NCBI GenBank assembly: GCA_902472555.1
Contig: CABROF010000083.1
Coordinates: forward strand, 1 to 11,806
Direction of reading: 5' to 3'
Origin: UMGS1851 sp900555605
GTDB lineage: Bacteria > Bacillota > Clostridia > UBA1212 > UBA1255
Length of the DNA stretch: 11,806 nt
Below the pieces are notes generated by a model that was not told the DNA's origin, ran no database searches, and saw only the letters and a program-made list of their open reading frames with translations. Positions 1 through 6,466 of this stretch are shown here, one piece after another. The position numbers and the translations under genes are program-made. Each line of letters begins with the position of its first letter. Position 1 is the first letter of the stretch.

Positions 1-37
1 CTGGCGGTCTATCTCTTGTTTTCGGTTGCTTGCTTCC

Positions 38-178
38 TTACCGTACATGAGCATTGGCGCCGGGATTGTCATTTCCATATCCTTCCATAAGATTGATACC
101 GCCCCAGATTGCCAAACCTGCTCCCAACGCGATAACAAGGGTCTGCAATACGCCTACTGCTGAATTAAAAAATGCCAT
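38..178 (-). CDS. Short Maff2-family membrane peptide of the conjugative element
   Basis: This is a 46-residue peptide starting MAFFNSAVGVLQTLVIALGA and ending NPGANAHVR. The ATG at 178 follows an AGGAAA ribosome binding site at about 7 bases. The first 27 or so residues are hydrophobic and could form one membrane helix, followed by the INLMEGYGNDNPGA signature that I recognise from Maff2 proteins, which sit next to the VirD4-like gene in Tn1549/CTn-type elements. Relatives usually continue past NPGA with a second hydrophobic stretch, to about 70 residues. Here the frame stops six residues later, so the second helix is missing. Another frame with ATG codons at 54 and 48 runs off the window edge over the same bases. 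The role of Maff2 is unknown; its position suggests the mating channel. The gene lies 78 bp after the coupling-protein gene in the same operon. The family call is likely; whether it is truncated or a short variant is open. Confidence 0.75.
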   Translation of the reverse strand: MAFFNSAVGVLQTLVIALGAGLAIWGGINLMEGYGNDNPGANAHVR

Positions 179-239
179 AGATTTCCTCACTTTCTGCCGC
201 TGTGCGGCTGTAAAAATTGTTGTTTATTTTGATTGAAAT

Positions 240-267
240 GGAAAAGCCGCCGTTGTTATTCGGCGGC
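240..267 (-). terminator. GC hairpin at the 3' end of the coupling-protein gene
   Basis: A 7-bp perfect stem (GCCGCCG at 246-252 with CGGCGGC at 261-267, 8-nt loop) spans the last codons and stop of the coupling-protein gene. On the minus strand it is followed by TTTTCC. The U tract is short, so it is more likely a partial terminator or a 3'-end stabiliser that lowers expression of the next gene than a full stop. Confidence 0.45.
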
Positions 268-2040
268 TGTGTCCTCAACGGACAAATCTATTTCGTATAT
301 GTCAAAAGGCTCGTCCTGCTTTACAATCGCTGGACGCTTTCTCATATACCGTTCAATATCAAAAGCGTTTTCTTTTTTGAAGTCGGATAGGTATTTGTAG
401 TTCGGGTGCTGCGTTATATCGTATTTATCACTTAAAAATGGGCGCACACCTCTTAACTGCAAAATACATTTACCGCCGTCCATTACTGCAATTTCGTCTT
501 GGCTCATCAGCTCCTTTCCTAATTTTTGATATGTCAGACCATGAGAAACTTGTGTGCCGCGATTTTCGGAAGTGTTGAAGCTGTCTATCGTTTCACGCCC
601 CAAATTGTCCGAAATATCCTTTGCATTTTTCCCACGCCCGCCCAAAAACAAGGTACAGTCGGCATTATCCAAAATGATTTCTGCCGCGTCCTTGTAAATG
701 GCTTTTAATTGGCTCTGCGATTGCAGAATGATAGAAGCGGACATTTCCCGGCTTCGGATAGTAGCTATCAATTTGTCGAAACGGGGGATCTGTCCGATAT
801 TCGCAAACTCGTCAAGCAGAAAGCGGACATGAACAGGCAGCTTCCCGCCGTATTCATCATCCGCTTTATCGCATAACAGATTAAATAATTGGCTTTGGAG
901 AATGGCGATAACAAAGTTAAAAGTATCGTCTGTATCGCTCATAATCAGAAATAGCGCAGTTTTTCTTTCGCCCAGCGTATCAAGTTCCAAATCGTCATAC
1001 TCCATGAGTTCCCGCAATTCTTGAATGTCAAAGGGGGCTAATCTCGCGCCGCAGGAAATGAGGATAGAAGATCGGGTTTTGCCTGCGGAAAGTAAAAACT
1101 TTTTATATTGTTTCACCGCGAAATGGTCTGGCTTTCGCTGTTCCAAATCTGCAAATAGTAAATCTACCGGGCTTTGATATTCGCTGTCGTCCTCGCGGGC
1201 TTCGCTTGCATTGATAAGTTCAAGCAGGGTAGTAAAGTTCATTTCCTCGTCAGGGGCTTCATACCAAATGTAGCCGATCAACGCAGAATATAATAATCTT
1301 TCCGCTTTCACCCAAAAATCTTCGCCGGATTTTTCGCCGTCCCCTTTGGTGTTTGCAATTAAGGTGTTTACCAGCTTCAAAATATCCTTTTCGCTGTGGA
1401 TATATGCGAATGGGTTATATCTCATAGATTTTTTGAAGTTGATTGTATTCAGAACCTTGATACGGTAGCCCGCCCGTTCTAATAGCTTCCCGCACTCAAT
1501 TAAGACGGTGCCTTTCGGATCTGTTAAGCAGTACGAACTGTGAAGCTGCATTAAATTAGGTTTTACAAAAAATCTTGTTTTTCCGCTGCCGGATCCGCCG
1601 ATTACAACGACATTTTTATTTCTTGCGTATTTCGGCTGCTTCGGGCGGCTGTTCATAGTCAGCCGTTCCGTCTGTGTCAAGATGATATTATTCCGAAAAT
1701 CCGGGTCTATGTACGGGGCTATATCTTCCCGCGTTCCCCATCGTGCGCTGCCATACTCTGCGCCTTTGCGGTATTTCTTTGCGTTTTTCCCTTTGACATA
1801 AACAATCAAACGAATAATCACCGCGCCAACAATACCGATAAGCAAATCTAACGGGTGAACACTCGGCAAGGCGCTTTCAAAGGCTGCTGAAAAGCCTTGT
1901 GTGATATGCAGCACCTTTGCGGAAATATCCGCGCCGGGGGCAAGCCGCACCGCTTGTCCCACTTTATCAAAGAGATAGACAAAGAACACATACGGAATAT
2001 TCGGAATTATGATTTTTTTCAGGTTGATAGGCTTTTTCAT
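256..2040 (-). CDS. VirD4/TraG-type type IV coupling protein (conjugation ATPase)
   Basis: This 594-residue protein is a coupling ATPase. Such proteins bring the relaxase-DNA complex to the type IV secretion channel and power transfer at the inner face of the membrane. Hydrophobic segments at about residues 11-24 and 64-82 form the N-terminal membrane anchor. A motif typical of the family (YGSARWGT, 96-103) precedes the Walker A loop GGSGSGKT (148-155). Walker B is FLLDEF (407-412), followed by NIGQIP. The stretch SIILQSQSQL (436-445) fits the conserved sensor region. Length is normal for the VirD4-like family of clostridial Tn1549/CTn elements. The ATG overlaps the upstream gene's stop codon by 4 bp (ATGA), so the two are translationally coupled. 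All expected motifs are intact and no frameshift is seen. The closest characterised relative by role is PcfC of pCF10; this is by family, not by measured identity. Confidence 0.95.
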   Translation of the reverse strand: MKKPINLKKIIIPNIPYVFFVYLFDKVGQAVRLAPGADISAKVLHITQGFSAAFESALPSVHPLDLLIGIVGAVIIRLIVYVKGKNAKKYRKGAEYGSARWGTREDIAPYIDPDFRNNIILTQTERLTMNSRPKQPKYARNKNVVVIGGSGSGKTRFFVKPNLMQLHSSYCLTDPKGTVLIECGKLLERAGYRIKVLNTINFKKSMRYNPFAYIHSEKDILKLVNTLIANTKGDGEKSGEDFWVKAERLLYSALIGYIWYEAPDEEMNFTTLLELINASEAREDDSEYQSPVDLLFADLEQRKPDHFAVKQYKKFLLSAGKTRSSILISCGARLAPFDIQELRELMEYDDLELDTLGERKTALFLIMSDTDDTFNFVIAILQSQLFNLLCDKADDEYGGKLPVHVRFLLDEFANIGQIPRFDKLIATIRSREMSASIILQSQSQLKAIYKDAAEIILDNADCTLFLGGRGKNAKDISDNLGRETIDSFNTSENRGTQVSHGLTYQKLGKELMSQDEIAVMDGGKCILQLRGVRPFLSDKYDITQHPNYKYLSDFKKENAFDIERYMRKRPAIVKQDEPFDIYEIDLSVEDTAAE

Positions 2041-2516
2041 CTGTCGCGCCCCCGATCCAGCTTTTTTGTCTGTTCGCGGCTGGCGTTCAGAGTTTTGGCT
2101 TTCACCTTTGCCGCTTCAAGGGATTTGCGGATTGAGGGCTTTTTATCCTTGTTCAGTTTCTTTGCGGAAAACTCCCGAAAAGCGGAAGTCATAACATCAA
2201 GATCTCTGCCTTTGAAGAAAACAAGATATTGCGGCTGTTCGCCCGGTATCTTTTTCAAAGAGTAGTCCAGCCCGTATTTCTTCGCTGTACTCTCAAATCC
2301 CTTAATATTCTCTTTTGTGATTTCGATGTTAGAAATACCCGTATTCTGCCTTGCAAGCTGCCGCATGGTTTGTTTCCCATGCTTAATTTGCGGATTTTTT
2401 CTTGCTTCCAAAAACGCTTGAAACGCCTTTTTTAAGGCGGCTTCGGTTAGCCGCGTTGTTCCTTTGCTCATTTTTACCGATAGGGTAACAACCTTTTGCG
2501 TAATTTCTTCTTGCAA
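2037..2516 (-). CDS. PcfB-like conjugation accessory protein (DUF3801 family)
   Basis: This is a 159-residue basic, soluble protein beginning MQEEITQKVVTLSVKMSKGT, the standard opening of PcfB/DUF3801 proteins. They sit directly upstream of the VirD4-like gene in Gram-positive conjugative elements. In pCF10, PcfB is known to contact the coupling protein and relaxosome as an accessory factor. A middle block (about residues 63-110, with YLVFFKGRDLDVMTSAF) looks like the relaxase-associated fold of the family. The C terminus is rich in lysine and arginine (about 117-159), suiting contact with DNA. The start codon is TTG at 2516: an AGGAG box lies 10 bases upstream and the residues that follow match the family N terminus. 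It overlaps the coupling gene by 4 bp and follows the initiator gene by 32 bp. Confidence 0.88.
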   Translation of the reverse strand: MQEEITQKVVTLSVKMSKGTTRLTEAALKKAFQAFLEARKNPQIKHGKQTMRQLARQNTGISNIEITKENIKGFESTAKKYGLDYSLKKIPGEQPQYLVFFKGRDLDVMTSAFREFSAKKLNKDKKPSIRKSLEAAKVKAKTLNASREQTKKLDRGRDR

Positions 2517-2548
2517 GCTGCGTCAACTCCTTTCTTTGCATATTTTGG

Positions 2549-3475
2549 TTATTTGCCGCCGTATAGGTCGTGATTGACAAGGGCGGTATAGTAGCTGTCT
2601 ATGGTGGACGGGACATTGAACAGCACCGCTTTCAGGTATTGTTTGATATTGCGGACTTTGGTTGTGTTTTCCCGCAAACAATCTAAAACAAACTCAATGC
2701 GCATACTGTTCAGCTTCATAAACTTGGCTTTCACAAGTTCGGCGGGGTAATCATCTCCGGCAATGCGTATGCTTTTTCTCGCGCTGCATACGGTTTCCAG
2801 CATGATTTCAACGATTTCATTCAAACGGTCAATATCCATTTTCGGGTCTTGGATTAGGCAATCATACTCGATATTCTCTTTGATGATTTCCCGATAAATC
2901 TCTACTGCGCTCTGCGTTTTCGCTTCGCTTCCTTTCCGTTCCTGTTCCCGGCAAGGCTCGTCCCCATCCAAAGGCAAGGGATTTAGGGAATGGATAGGAA
3001 TGGAATGGGTAATTGATACATCCGTATTTATTTTTTCTTTCTTTGATATATCTTTATTTAATTGCATTGGATTTTCCAACATAGGTTTTTCCTGCGTTGG
3101 ATTATCCAATGTTGGATTTTCCAATGTAGGTAAATCCAATATAGGCGGTGGGCTGTCGGGTACAGCTTCTTCCTCGGATGGCTGTGGCTGCTCGTAAATC
3201 ACATAATCCGCGCCGCGCAACCGCCCTTTGCTGTCGCGCTCTCTGCTGCGCCTGATATATCCGGCTTTTTCAAGTTCCTTGACTGCTTCGCGGATTGCGT
3301 CTATCTTCTCACGGTTGATATGCGCCAGCCCCGAAAGGGTATAATCCCAATCTTCGGGCAAGGACAGCATTTGCGACAAAAGCCCTTTTGCCTTTAAGGA
3401 CAATTCCTTATTTCGTAAATGGTGATTGCTCATTACGGTATATCCCGTATTGCGCTCAACTCGGAAAACTGCCAT
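2549..3475 (-). CDS. RepA-type replication initiator / winged-helix protein of the element
   Basis: This 308-residue protein has two folded ends and a loose middle. Residues 1-97 (FRVERNTGYTVMSNHHLR, then a helical block ending EKAGYIRR) form a winged helix-turn-helix of the type found at the N terminus of RepA initiators. Residues 100-190 are low complexity, with pentapeptide repeats such as NPTLD at about 112-137. Residues 192-308 form a helical C-terminal domain that I associate with DUF6017, usual for this protein in CTn-type elements. I chose the ATG at 3475 because AGGAG lies 10 bases upstream and the family begins MAVFRVERN. An upstream in-frame start at 3511 has no such support. It is the first gene of the transfer operon and probably initiates replication of the excised circle or regulates the operon. 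The initiator role is by family; it has not been shown for most ICE copies. Confidence 0.85.
   Translation of the reverse strand: MAVFRVERNTGYTVMSNHHLRNKELSLKAKGLLSQMLSLPEDWDYTLSGLAHINREKIDAIREAVKELEKAGYIRRSRERDSKGRLRGADYVIYEQPQPSEEEAVPDSPPPILDLPTLENPTLDNPTQEKPMLENPMQLNKDISKKEKINTDVSITHSIPIHSLNPLPLDGDEPCREQERKGSEAKTQSAVEIYREIIKENIEYDCLIQDPKMDIDRLNEIVEIMLETVCSARKSIRIAGDDYPAELVKAKFMKLNSMRIEFVLDCLRENTTKVRNIKQYLKAVLFNVPSTIDSYYTALVNHDLYGGK
3067..3141. repeat. Five 15-bp tandem iteron-like units inside the initiator gene
   Basis: Five units start exactly 15 bp apart, at 3067, 3082, 3097, 3112 and 3127. Three carry a near-palindromic core, TTGGATTTTCCAA (3067-3079 and 3112-3124) or TTGGATTATCCAA (3097-3109). 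The other two are degenerate (TAGGTTTTTCCTG and TAGGTAAATCCAA). The array encodes the pentapeptide repeats in the initiator's linker. RepA_N plasmids carry origin iterons in the middle of their own rep gene, so this could be the binding site of the protein it encodes. Confidence 0.7.
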
Positions 3476-3638
3476 TTTCAATTCACTCCTTTGCGGTGGT
3501 ATCGTGGGCAATTAGAAAACCGATTTTGAGAGATTAAGGGTAAACTATCGGGGTATGCGGTTTTCGTGTTTGTAAAGCCTTGATTTTCAATGCGTTTCAA
3601 GCCTCTAAATGCCCACGCTGGGGGCTGTTTCGGGGCAT
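3476..3638. other. Leader region of the transfer operon
   Basis: No gene is seen here. The region holds the AGGAG ribosome binding site of the initiator gene (about 3486-3490). It also holds an 8-bp inverted pair, CGTGGGCA at 3503-3510 and TGCCCACG at 3610-3617. I found no convincing -35/-10 pair on the minus strand, so the operon promoter is not located. Confidence 0.4.
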
Positions 3639-3688
3639 AAAAAAACGGCGTTCCTATCTTCTCGTTTGAGAATTAGTAAACGCCGTTT
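3639..3688 (-). terminator. Rho-independent terminator upstream of the initiator gene
   Basis: A 10-bp perfect stem, AAACGGCGTT (3643-3652) with AACGCCGTTT (3679-3688), encloses a smaller hairpin (TTCTC-GTTT-GAGAA, 3658-3671). On the minus strand it runs straight into seven T residues (3645 down to 3639). It would stop transcripts of the small gene at 3803-4123 before the transfer operon, or act as a leader attenuator of that operon. Confidence 0.8.
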
Positions 3689-3802
3689 GTGTTTCATAAC
3701 ACATTGCTTCTTATTCACTTGTATGGTACAATATTCTATCAGCGTTGGTTTTCCGGCAGGATTTCAGGCTGCATATCAGGTTCTTTGCCCATTTGTAGTA
3801 AA

Positions 3803-4123
3803 TTAGTAGTATTTTTCGCCTGTTATCCTGCGGAAGCCCTTGTTTTTCAAGGGGTTTCGGGGTTTATCAACGATTTTGGCATAAAATTTCAGTCTTAACT
3901 GCGGAATACCGGATGAGATTTTAGGATCACACTCTTCAATTTTCATAACGGTTCTTTTTATTTTGCTTTTGGAAAAATCAATCGAAAAAAGGCTAACTTT
4001 ATTCCTCTTCGGAGTATAGCCTAAACTGTCGGCAAATTCAGCTAAATCATTTACCATCTCCCGATATTCAGCGGGAATAACAGCTAAAAAATTATCTATT
4101 AACAATCTGCAGTTCTCTTTCAT
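3803..4123 (-). CDS. Small hypothetical protein, possibly C-terminally shortened
   Basis: This is a 106-residue protein starting MKENCRLLIDNFLAVIPAEY and ending RRITGEKYY. The ATG at 4123 is supported by AGGAGAGG a few bases upstream. The open frame continues upstream to a GTG at 4240, but that part is transposase sequence and is not counted here. No catalytic motif, signal peptide or membrane segment is seen. The first 45 residues look helical. The middle has DFSKSKIKRTVMKIEE, then GIPQLRLKFYA, a pattern I associate with uncharacterised clostridial proteins that continue with a longer Cys-containing C-terminal half. Here the sequence changes after LRLKFYA and ends within about 24 residues, so it may be a truncated copy. 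It sits between an IS remnant and a terminator, and could be transcribed from the leftover transposase promoter at 4494-4522. Function unknown. Confidence 0.6.
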   Translation of the reverse strand: MKENCRLLIDNFLAVIPAEYREMVNDLAEFADSLGYTPKRNKVSLFSIDFSKSKIKRTVMKIEECDPKISSGIPQLRLKFYAKIVDKPRNPLKNKGFRRITGEKYY

Positions 4124-4162
4124 TTTCCACCTCTCCTTTTGTGCATACAACCTAAACAAGCA

Positions 4163-4457
4163 TTTCCTGTCAAGCTCATTTTTTAAGTTATCAAAATTCT
4201 TCTCAATGACATGGCGCTTACAGTAAGTGGTAACCGGCACAGGTTGTTTTAAATATATTTCATAGTAATTTCTATTTGGAATGAGTTTTCCCGTTTTCTC
4301 ATCAAGACGTCCGACTCAAGCACGTTCACATGTTGGCGTTCCTTTCTGATTACGATACGTTGCCGTTACGTAATGATACATATGTTTTTCCCGACACCTT
4401 TTTGTACGCGATACCATGCTCCGGTAATGACACCTGTATTTCCCGATTGAGCGCCAT
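4163..4457 (-). pseudogene. Remnant of an IS1634/IS4-type transposase with internal deletion
   Basis: Three pieces of one transposase can be read on the minus strand. From the ATG at 4457 (GAGG site upstream) the frame reads MALNREIQVSLPEHGIAYKK and goes on to SGKTYV. A shift of frame then gives YHYVTATYRNQKGTPTCERA, an in-frame stop, and VGRLDEKTGKLIPNRNYYEI. This is the usual N-terminal order of IS1634-family enzymes. After about LKQPV the sequence jumps to RHVIEKNFDNLKNELDRK, which matches the region near the C-terminal catalytic glutamate. Most of the catalytic core (several hundred residues) is therefore missing, and the copy also carries a frameshift and a stop. It cannot encode a working transposase. 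The family name comes from recognising these motifs, not from a search. Confidence 0.75.
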
Positions 4458-4493
4458 TTTTTTGCCTCATTTTTTCTTTAATTATATAGCCTA

Positions 4494-4522
4494 ATTATAT
4501 CATTTCGCATACAAAAATGCAA
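4494..4522 (-). promoter_or_regulatory. Strong sigma-A promoter of the transposase remnant
   Basis: Read on the minus strand, TTGCAT (-35, 4522-4517) and a perfect TATAAT (-10, 4499-4494) are separated by 17 bases. It lies about 37 bases upstream of the transposase ATG. Since the transposase is broken, its likely present output is a transcript into the small gene at 3803-4123, ending at the terminator at 3639-3688. Confidence 0.75.
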
Positions 4523-4569
4523 GCGCTTTTTTCTTGAATTTGCTTTTGTTTCCTTATTTTTTCTCAATG

Positions 4570-4625
4570 TATAGGGTGATTTTCAGAGAATTCAGGGTAT
4601 AGGGTAACTTTCGGAGAATTTAGGT
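4570..4625. repeat. 28-bp imperfect tandem direct repeat beside the IS remnant
   Basis: Two adjacent 28-bp units (4570-4597 and 4598-4625) share 23 of 28 positions. Both begin TATAGGGT and contain an AGAATT block. They lie just outside the transposase promoter and may be the end region of the insertion sequence. I did not find an inverted partner on the other side of the remnant. Confidence 0.6.
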
Positions 4626-4674
4626 GACAACGAGTTGACAATGGGGACGCCAAACATTTAATTTTAATAATAAC

Positions 4675-4707
4675 AAAAGCCCGAAACCGTAATGGTTAAG
4701 GGCTTTT
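4675..4707. terminator. Bidirectional hairpin terminator
   Basis: AAAAGCCC (4675-4682) pairs with GGGCTTTT (4700-4707), with AACC/GGTT inside the loop adding pairs. The plus strand continues TTTTATTT. The minus strand ends in the mirror-image U-rich arm. It would separate transcripts of the scrap region from those of the IS remnant. Confidence 0.7.
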
Positions 4708-4718
4708 ATTTGAGATGA

Positions 4719-4737
4719 GGTGCCGAAAAAGATGCAC
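4719..4737 (+). repeat. Left copy of a 19-bp inverted repeat (partner at 6467-6485)
   Basis: GGTGCCGAAAAAGATGCAC here matches the reverse complement of 6467-6485 at 18 of 19 positions. The two copies bracket the XRE regulator gene. The right copy sits between the tRNA-fMet 3' end and its terminator. Confidence 0.75.
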
Positions 4738-4983
4738 TTAATTCAGAACCTTTTTGATAACGTCAAGTGGTTTGGAAAATGTGCTATCTTTTTCTAAGAT
4801 TCGAATAATATCAAAGAGACATTGATAGATAATATATTATTAACTATAGATATCATTTCTTGCCGTTTATTTTCATATCTTTTTTGAAACATATAGCAAC
4901 ACTTCTCTTTGCGTTCTAATATATCATATTTTAAAGTAAGAATCAATGCTTTTCGACCAAAGGGAGAAAAGCTACCTTTTCTT
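4738..4983. other. AT-rich region without a clear gene; possible gene remnant
   Basis: No intact gene is supported. On the minus strand a closed frame of about 32 residues (4738-4836) ends IIRILEKDSTFSKPLDVIKK and VLN before a stop, and reads like the C terminus of a real protein. A second minus-strand frame (4794-4988) overlaps it, with no ribosome binding site recognised. Together they could be a frameshifted remnant, but neither is recognisable. Confidence 0.3.
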
Positions 4984-5074
4984 TTCACTCTTCAATCTTC
5001 TCCGGAAAAGTCGCGTGGAAGATTTTGAGAAGAGTGAAGAGTACAAAAAGAAAAAGCCGCTTACGCGACTTTTC
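4984..5074. terminator. Interlocked A-B-A'-B' inverted repeats downstream of the XRE gene
   Basis: Arm A (4984-5000) pairs with A' (5018-5038) over 17 bases with one 4-nt bulge (5025-5028). Arm B, GAAAAGTCGCGT (5005-5016), is the exact reverse complement of B' (5063-5074). Because B lies in the loop of A/A' and A' lies in the loop of B/B', the two stems exclude each other or form a pseudoknot. On the plus strand B' is followed by a T-rich run. On the minus strand it lies in the 3' end of the XRE transcript and may terminate it. Confidence 0.55.
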
Positions 5075-5116
5075 TTTCTGACACGTCAGACCAAAAAAGA
5101 TATCGTTAATTTTCGA

Positions 5117-6217
5117 TTAGTTCGCAGTTGCGTGGAGTTTTTCAATGATTTGTTTGAATTTGTCTTTCTGTTCGCACTGATGATACAAGCTTCGCTCGTC
5201 TTTCAAATCATTTAAAATACTATCCAATATATTTCTGCAATTGTTTTTTTGTGTAGATCTGGATGTGTTTCGTTTTTTATACTCAAGTTTGTTTACAAGC
5301 AAGGACGATAATTTCATGCTATCCGGCAAAGTATCATAAGCAACTGCATGATCTACGCATTTTTCAAAATTTTCCAACCCCTTATCTACCTTTCCTTGCT
5401 TCAACAGCAGTACTGCGATATTCTCATACGCGTCTGAAAGACGACAATGCGAAAAAGCAAAGTCTTCTTTTTCATACACAATTTTATAAAAGGCAATTGA
5501 TTTATTCAAAAGTTCGATCTTCTCTGTGTCAGAGTAATCGTCACCATCAATCATGCAAGTAATCAGCCACCAAAAATGCCAATGCAGTTTTTGAATTGTG
5601 GTTTGACAATATTCAATTTTATCTTTACCGCTTAAGAATTTTGGCAGAGTAGTTTCGGCAGTACTATATAGCGTAGGCAAATCCTTGGCAATTTTAACTG
5701 CTTTTTCAGTTTCGCCGTTTCTCCATAGAGAATAACACATACATGACTGTGCTTTATTTCTTATTTGGTTATTCATGCAAAACTTCAAAATACGCTCACA
5801 CAATTGGACAGATTCAGCCCGATTGTTTTTGCGATCTTCGGGAGTATTACCAAAGCCGTCAAGAAAAACAGCAAGCTCCAACATAATATGAAAATCATTT
5901 GGAAAGTGATGCAGTCCATCTCTTAATGCGGAAATACATTCATCAAGCTTGCCTTCCGAACTAAAATTTCGAGCAGTACGTAAAAAATTATCCCGTTTTT
6001 CTTGATTTTGAATCTCGTTCATTCCAACAAGTTCATCAAGAGTTACATTAAAGAAATTTGCAATTGATGGCAAAAGTGTGATATCGGGATATCCCTCATC
6101 TCGTTCCCATTTTGAAATAGCCTGAAAGGATACACCGATAAAACCCGCAAGCTCCTCTTGTGTAATACCGCGTTCTTTCCTTAATCTTTTTAAATTTTCA
6201 GCAAGATTCAGTTTCAT
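5117..6217 (-). CDS. XRE-family helix-turn-helix regulator with TPR-like C-terminal body
   Basis: This 366-residue protein starts with a Cro/C1-type helix-turn-helix (residues 8-66): LKRLRKERGITQEELAGFIG, recognition helix SFQAISKWERDEGYPD, and the usual closing NVTLDELVG. The rest (about 75-350) is all helical and contains TPR-like pairs, for instance around LDECISALRDGLHHFPND (92-109) and ENIAVLLLKQGKVDKGLENF. Similar clostridial regulators sense a peptide or partner through the helical body; that role is inferred. An AAAGGTG site lies about 5 bases before the ATG. A palindrome and paired half-sites 24-54 bases upstream of the start codon (6241-6271) fit autoregulation. It is a single-gene unit between a hairpin cluster and the tRNA. 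No target gene can be named from context. It is bracketed by a 19-bp inverted repeat, which hints that it arrived with mobile DNA. Confidence 0.88.
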   Translation of the reverse strand: MKLNLAENLKRLRKERGITQEELAGFIGVSFQAISKWERDEGYPDITLLPSIANFFNVTLDELVGMNEIQNQEKRDNFLRTARNFSSEGKLDECISALRDGLHHFPNDFHIMLELAVFLDGFGNTPEDRKNNRAESVQLCERILKFCMNNQIRNKAQSCMCYSLWRNGETEKAVKIAKDLPTLYSTAETTLPKFLSGKDKIEYCQTTIQKLHWHFWWLITCMIDGDDYSDTEKIELLNKSIAFYKIVYEKEDFAFSHCRLSDAYENIAVLLLKQGKVDKGLENFEKCVDHAVAYDTLPDSMKLSSLLVNKLEYKKRNTSRSTQKNNCRNILDSILNDLKDERSLYHQCEQKDKFKQIIEKLHATAN

Positions 6218-6240
6218 AAATTCACCTTTCGTGTTAAAAA

Positions 6241-6271
6241 GTAAACAGCGCTGTTTCTGTATATGGTTTAC
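6241..6271. promoter_or_regulatory. Candidate operator upstream of the XRE gene
   Basis: A perfect 14-bp palindrome AAACAGCGCTGTTT (6243-6256) overlaps a wider pair of half-sites, GTAAAC (6241-6246) and GTTTAC (6266-6271). It lies 24-54 bases upstream of the XRE start codon, where an autorepressor would bind. The promoter itself is not clear; the -35 and -10 candidates are weak. Confidence 0.5.
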
Positions 6272-6440
6272 ACCTTACCGAAAAATAAATCAATAACCGC
6301 CTTTTTGAGAATATTTCAACGATACGTTTAGTCTTAGTTCAAATCCCTCCGATCAGTCGATTTCCGCAAATGATATCTTTTTATTTTGATTGTTTTGCGA
6401 TTTTTGAAAAAGTGAGAAAAACGGCGAAAAATGAAGAAAA

Positions 6441-6457
6441 CCCGAGGAAACCTCGGG
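6441..6457 (-). terminator. Terminator of the tRNA-fMet transcript
   Basis: CCCGAGG (6441-6447) and CCTCGGG (6451-6457) form a 7-bp stem with a 3-nt loop. Read on the minus strand the stem is followed by TTTTCTTC. It lies 34 bases beyond the tRNA 3' end. The plus direction has CTTTCTT, so it may work both ways. Confidence 0.85.
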
Positions 6458-6466
6458 CTTTCTTGG

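Noticed and set aside
2383..2580. Minus-strand frame of 65 codons overlapping the end of the initiator gene and the start of the PcfB-like gene
   Set aside because: It overlaps two well-supported genes in another frame, has no ribosome binding site of its own and low-complexity content.
3503..3617. 8-bp inverted pair CGTGGGCA/TGCCCACG upstream of the initiator gene, considered as an operator or origin site
   Set aside because: The arms are 99 bases apart and short enough to arise by chance; kept only as a note in the leader entry.
4946..5215. Plus-strand frame of 89 codons, lysine-rich
   Set aside because: It runs through the interlocked inverted repeats and then antisense to the 3' end of the XRE gene; no ribosome binding site is visible and the peptide follows the repeat sequence.
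6331..6360. A T-loop-like string (GTTCAAATCCCTCC) on the plus strand, considered as a tRNA 3' fragment or attachment-site remnant
   Set aside because: There is no pairing T stem or acceptor stem, and the match to the nearby tRNA is only 11 of 13 bases in inverted orientation.
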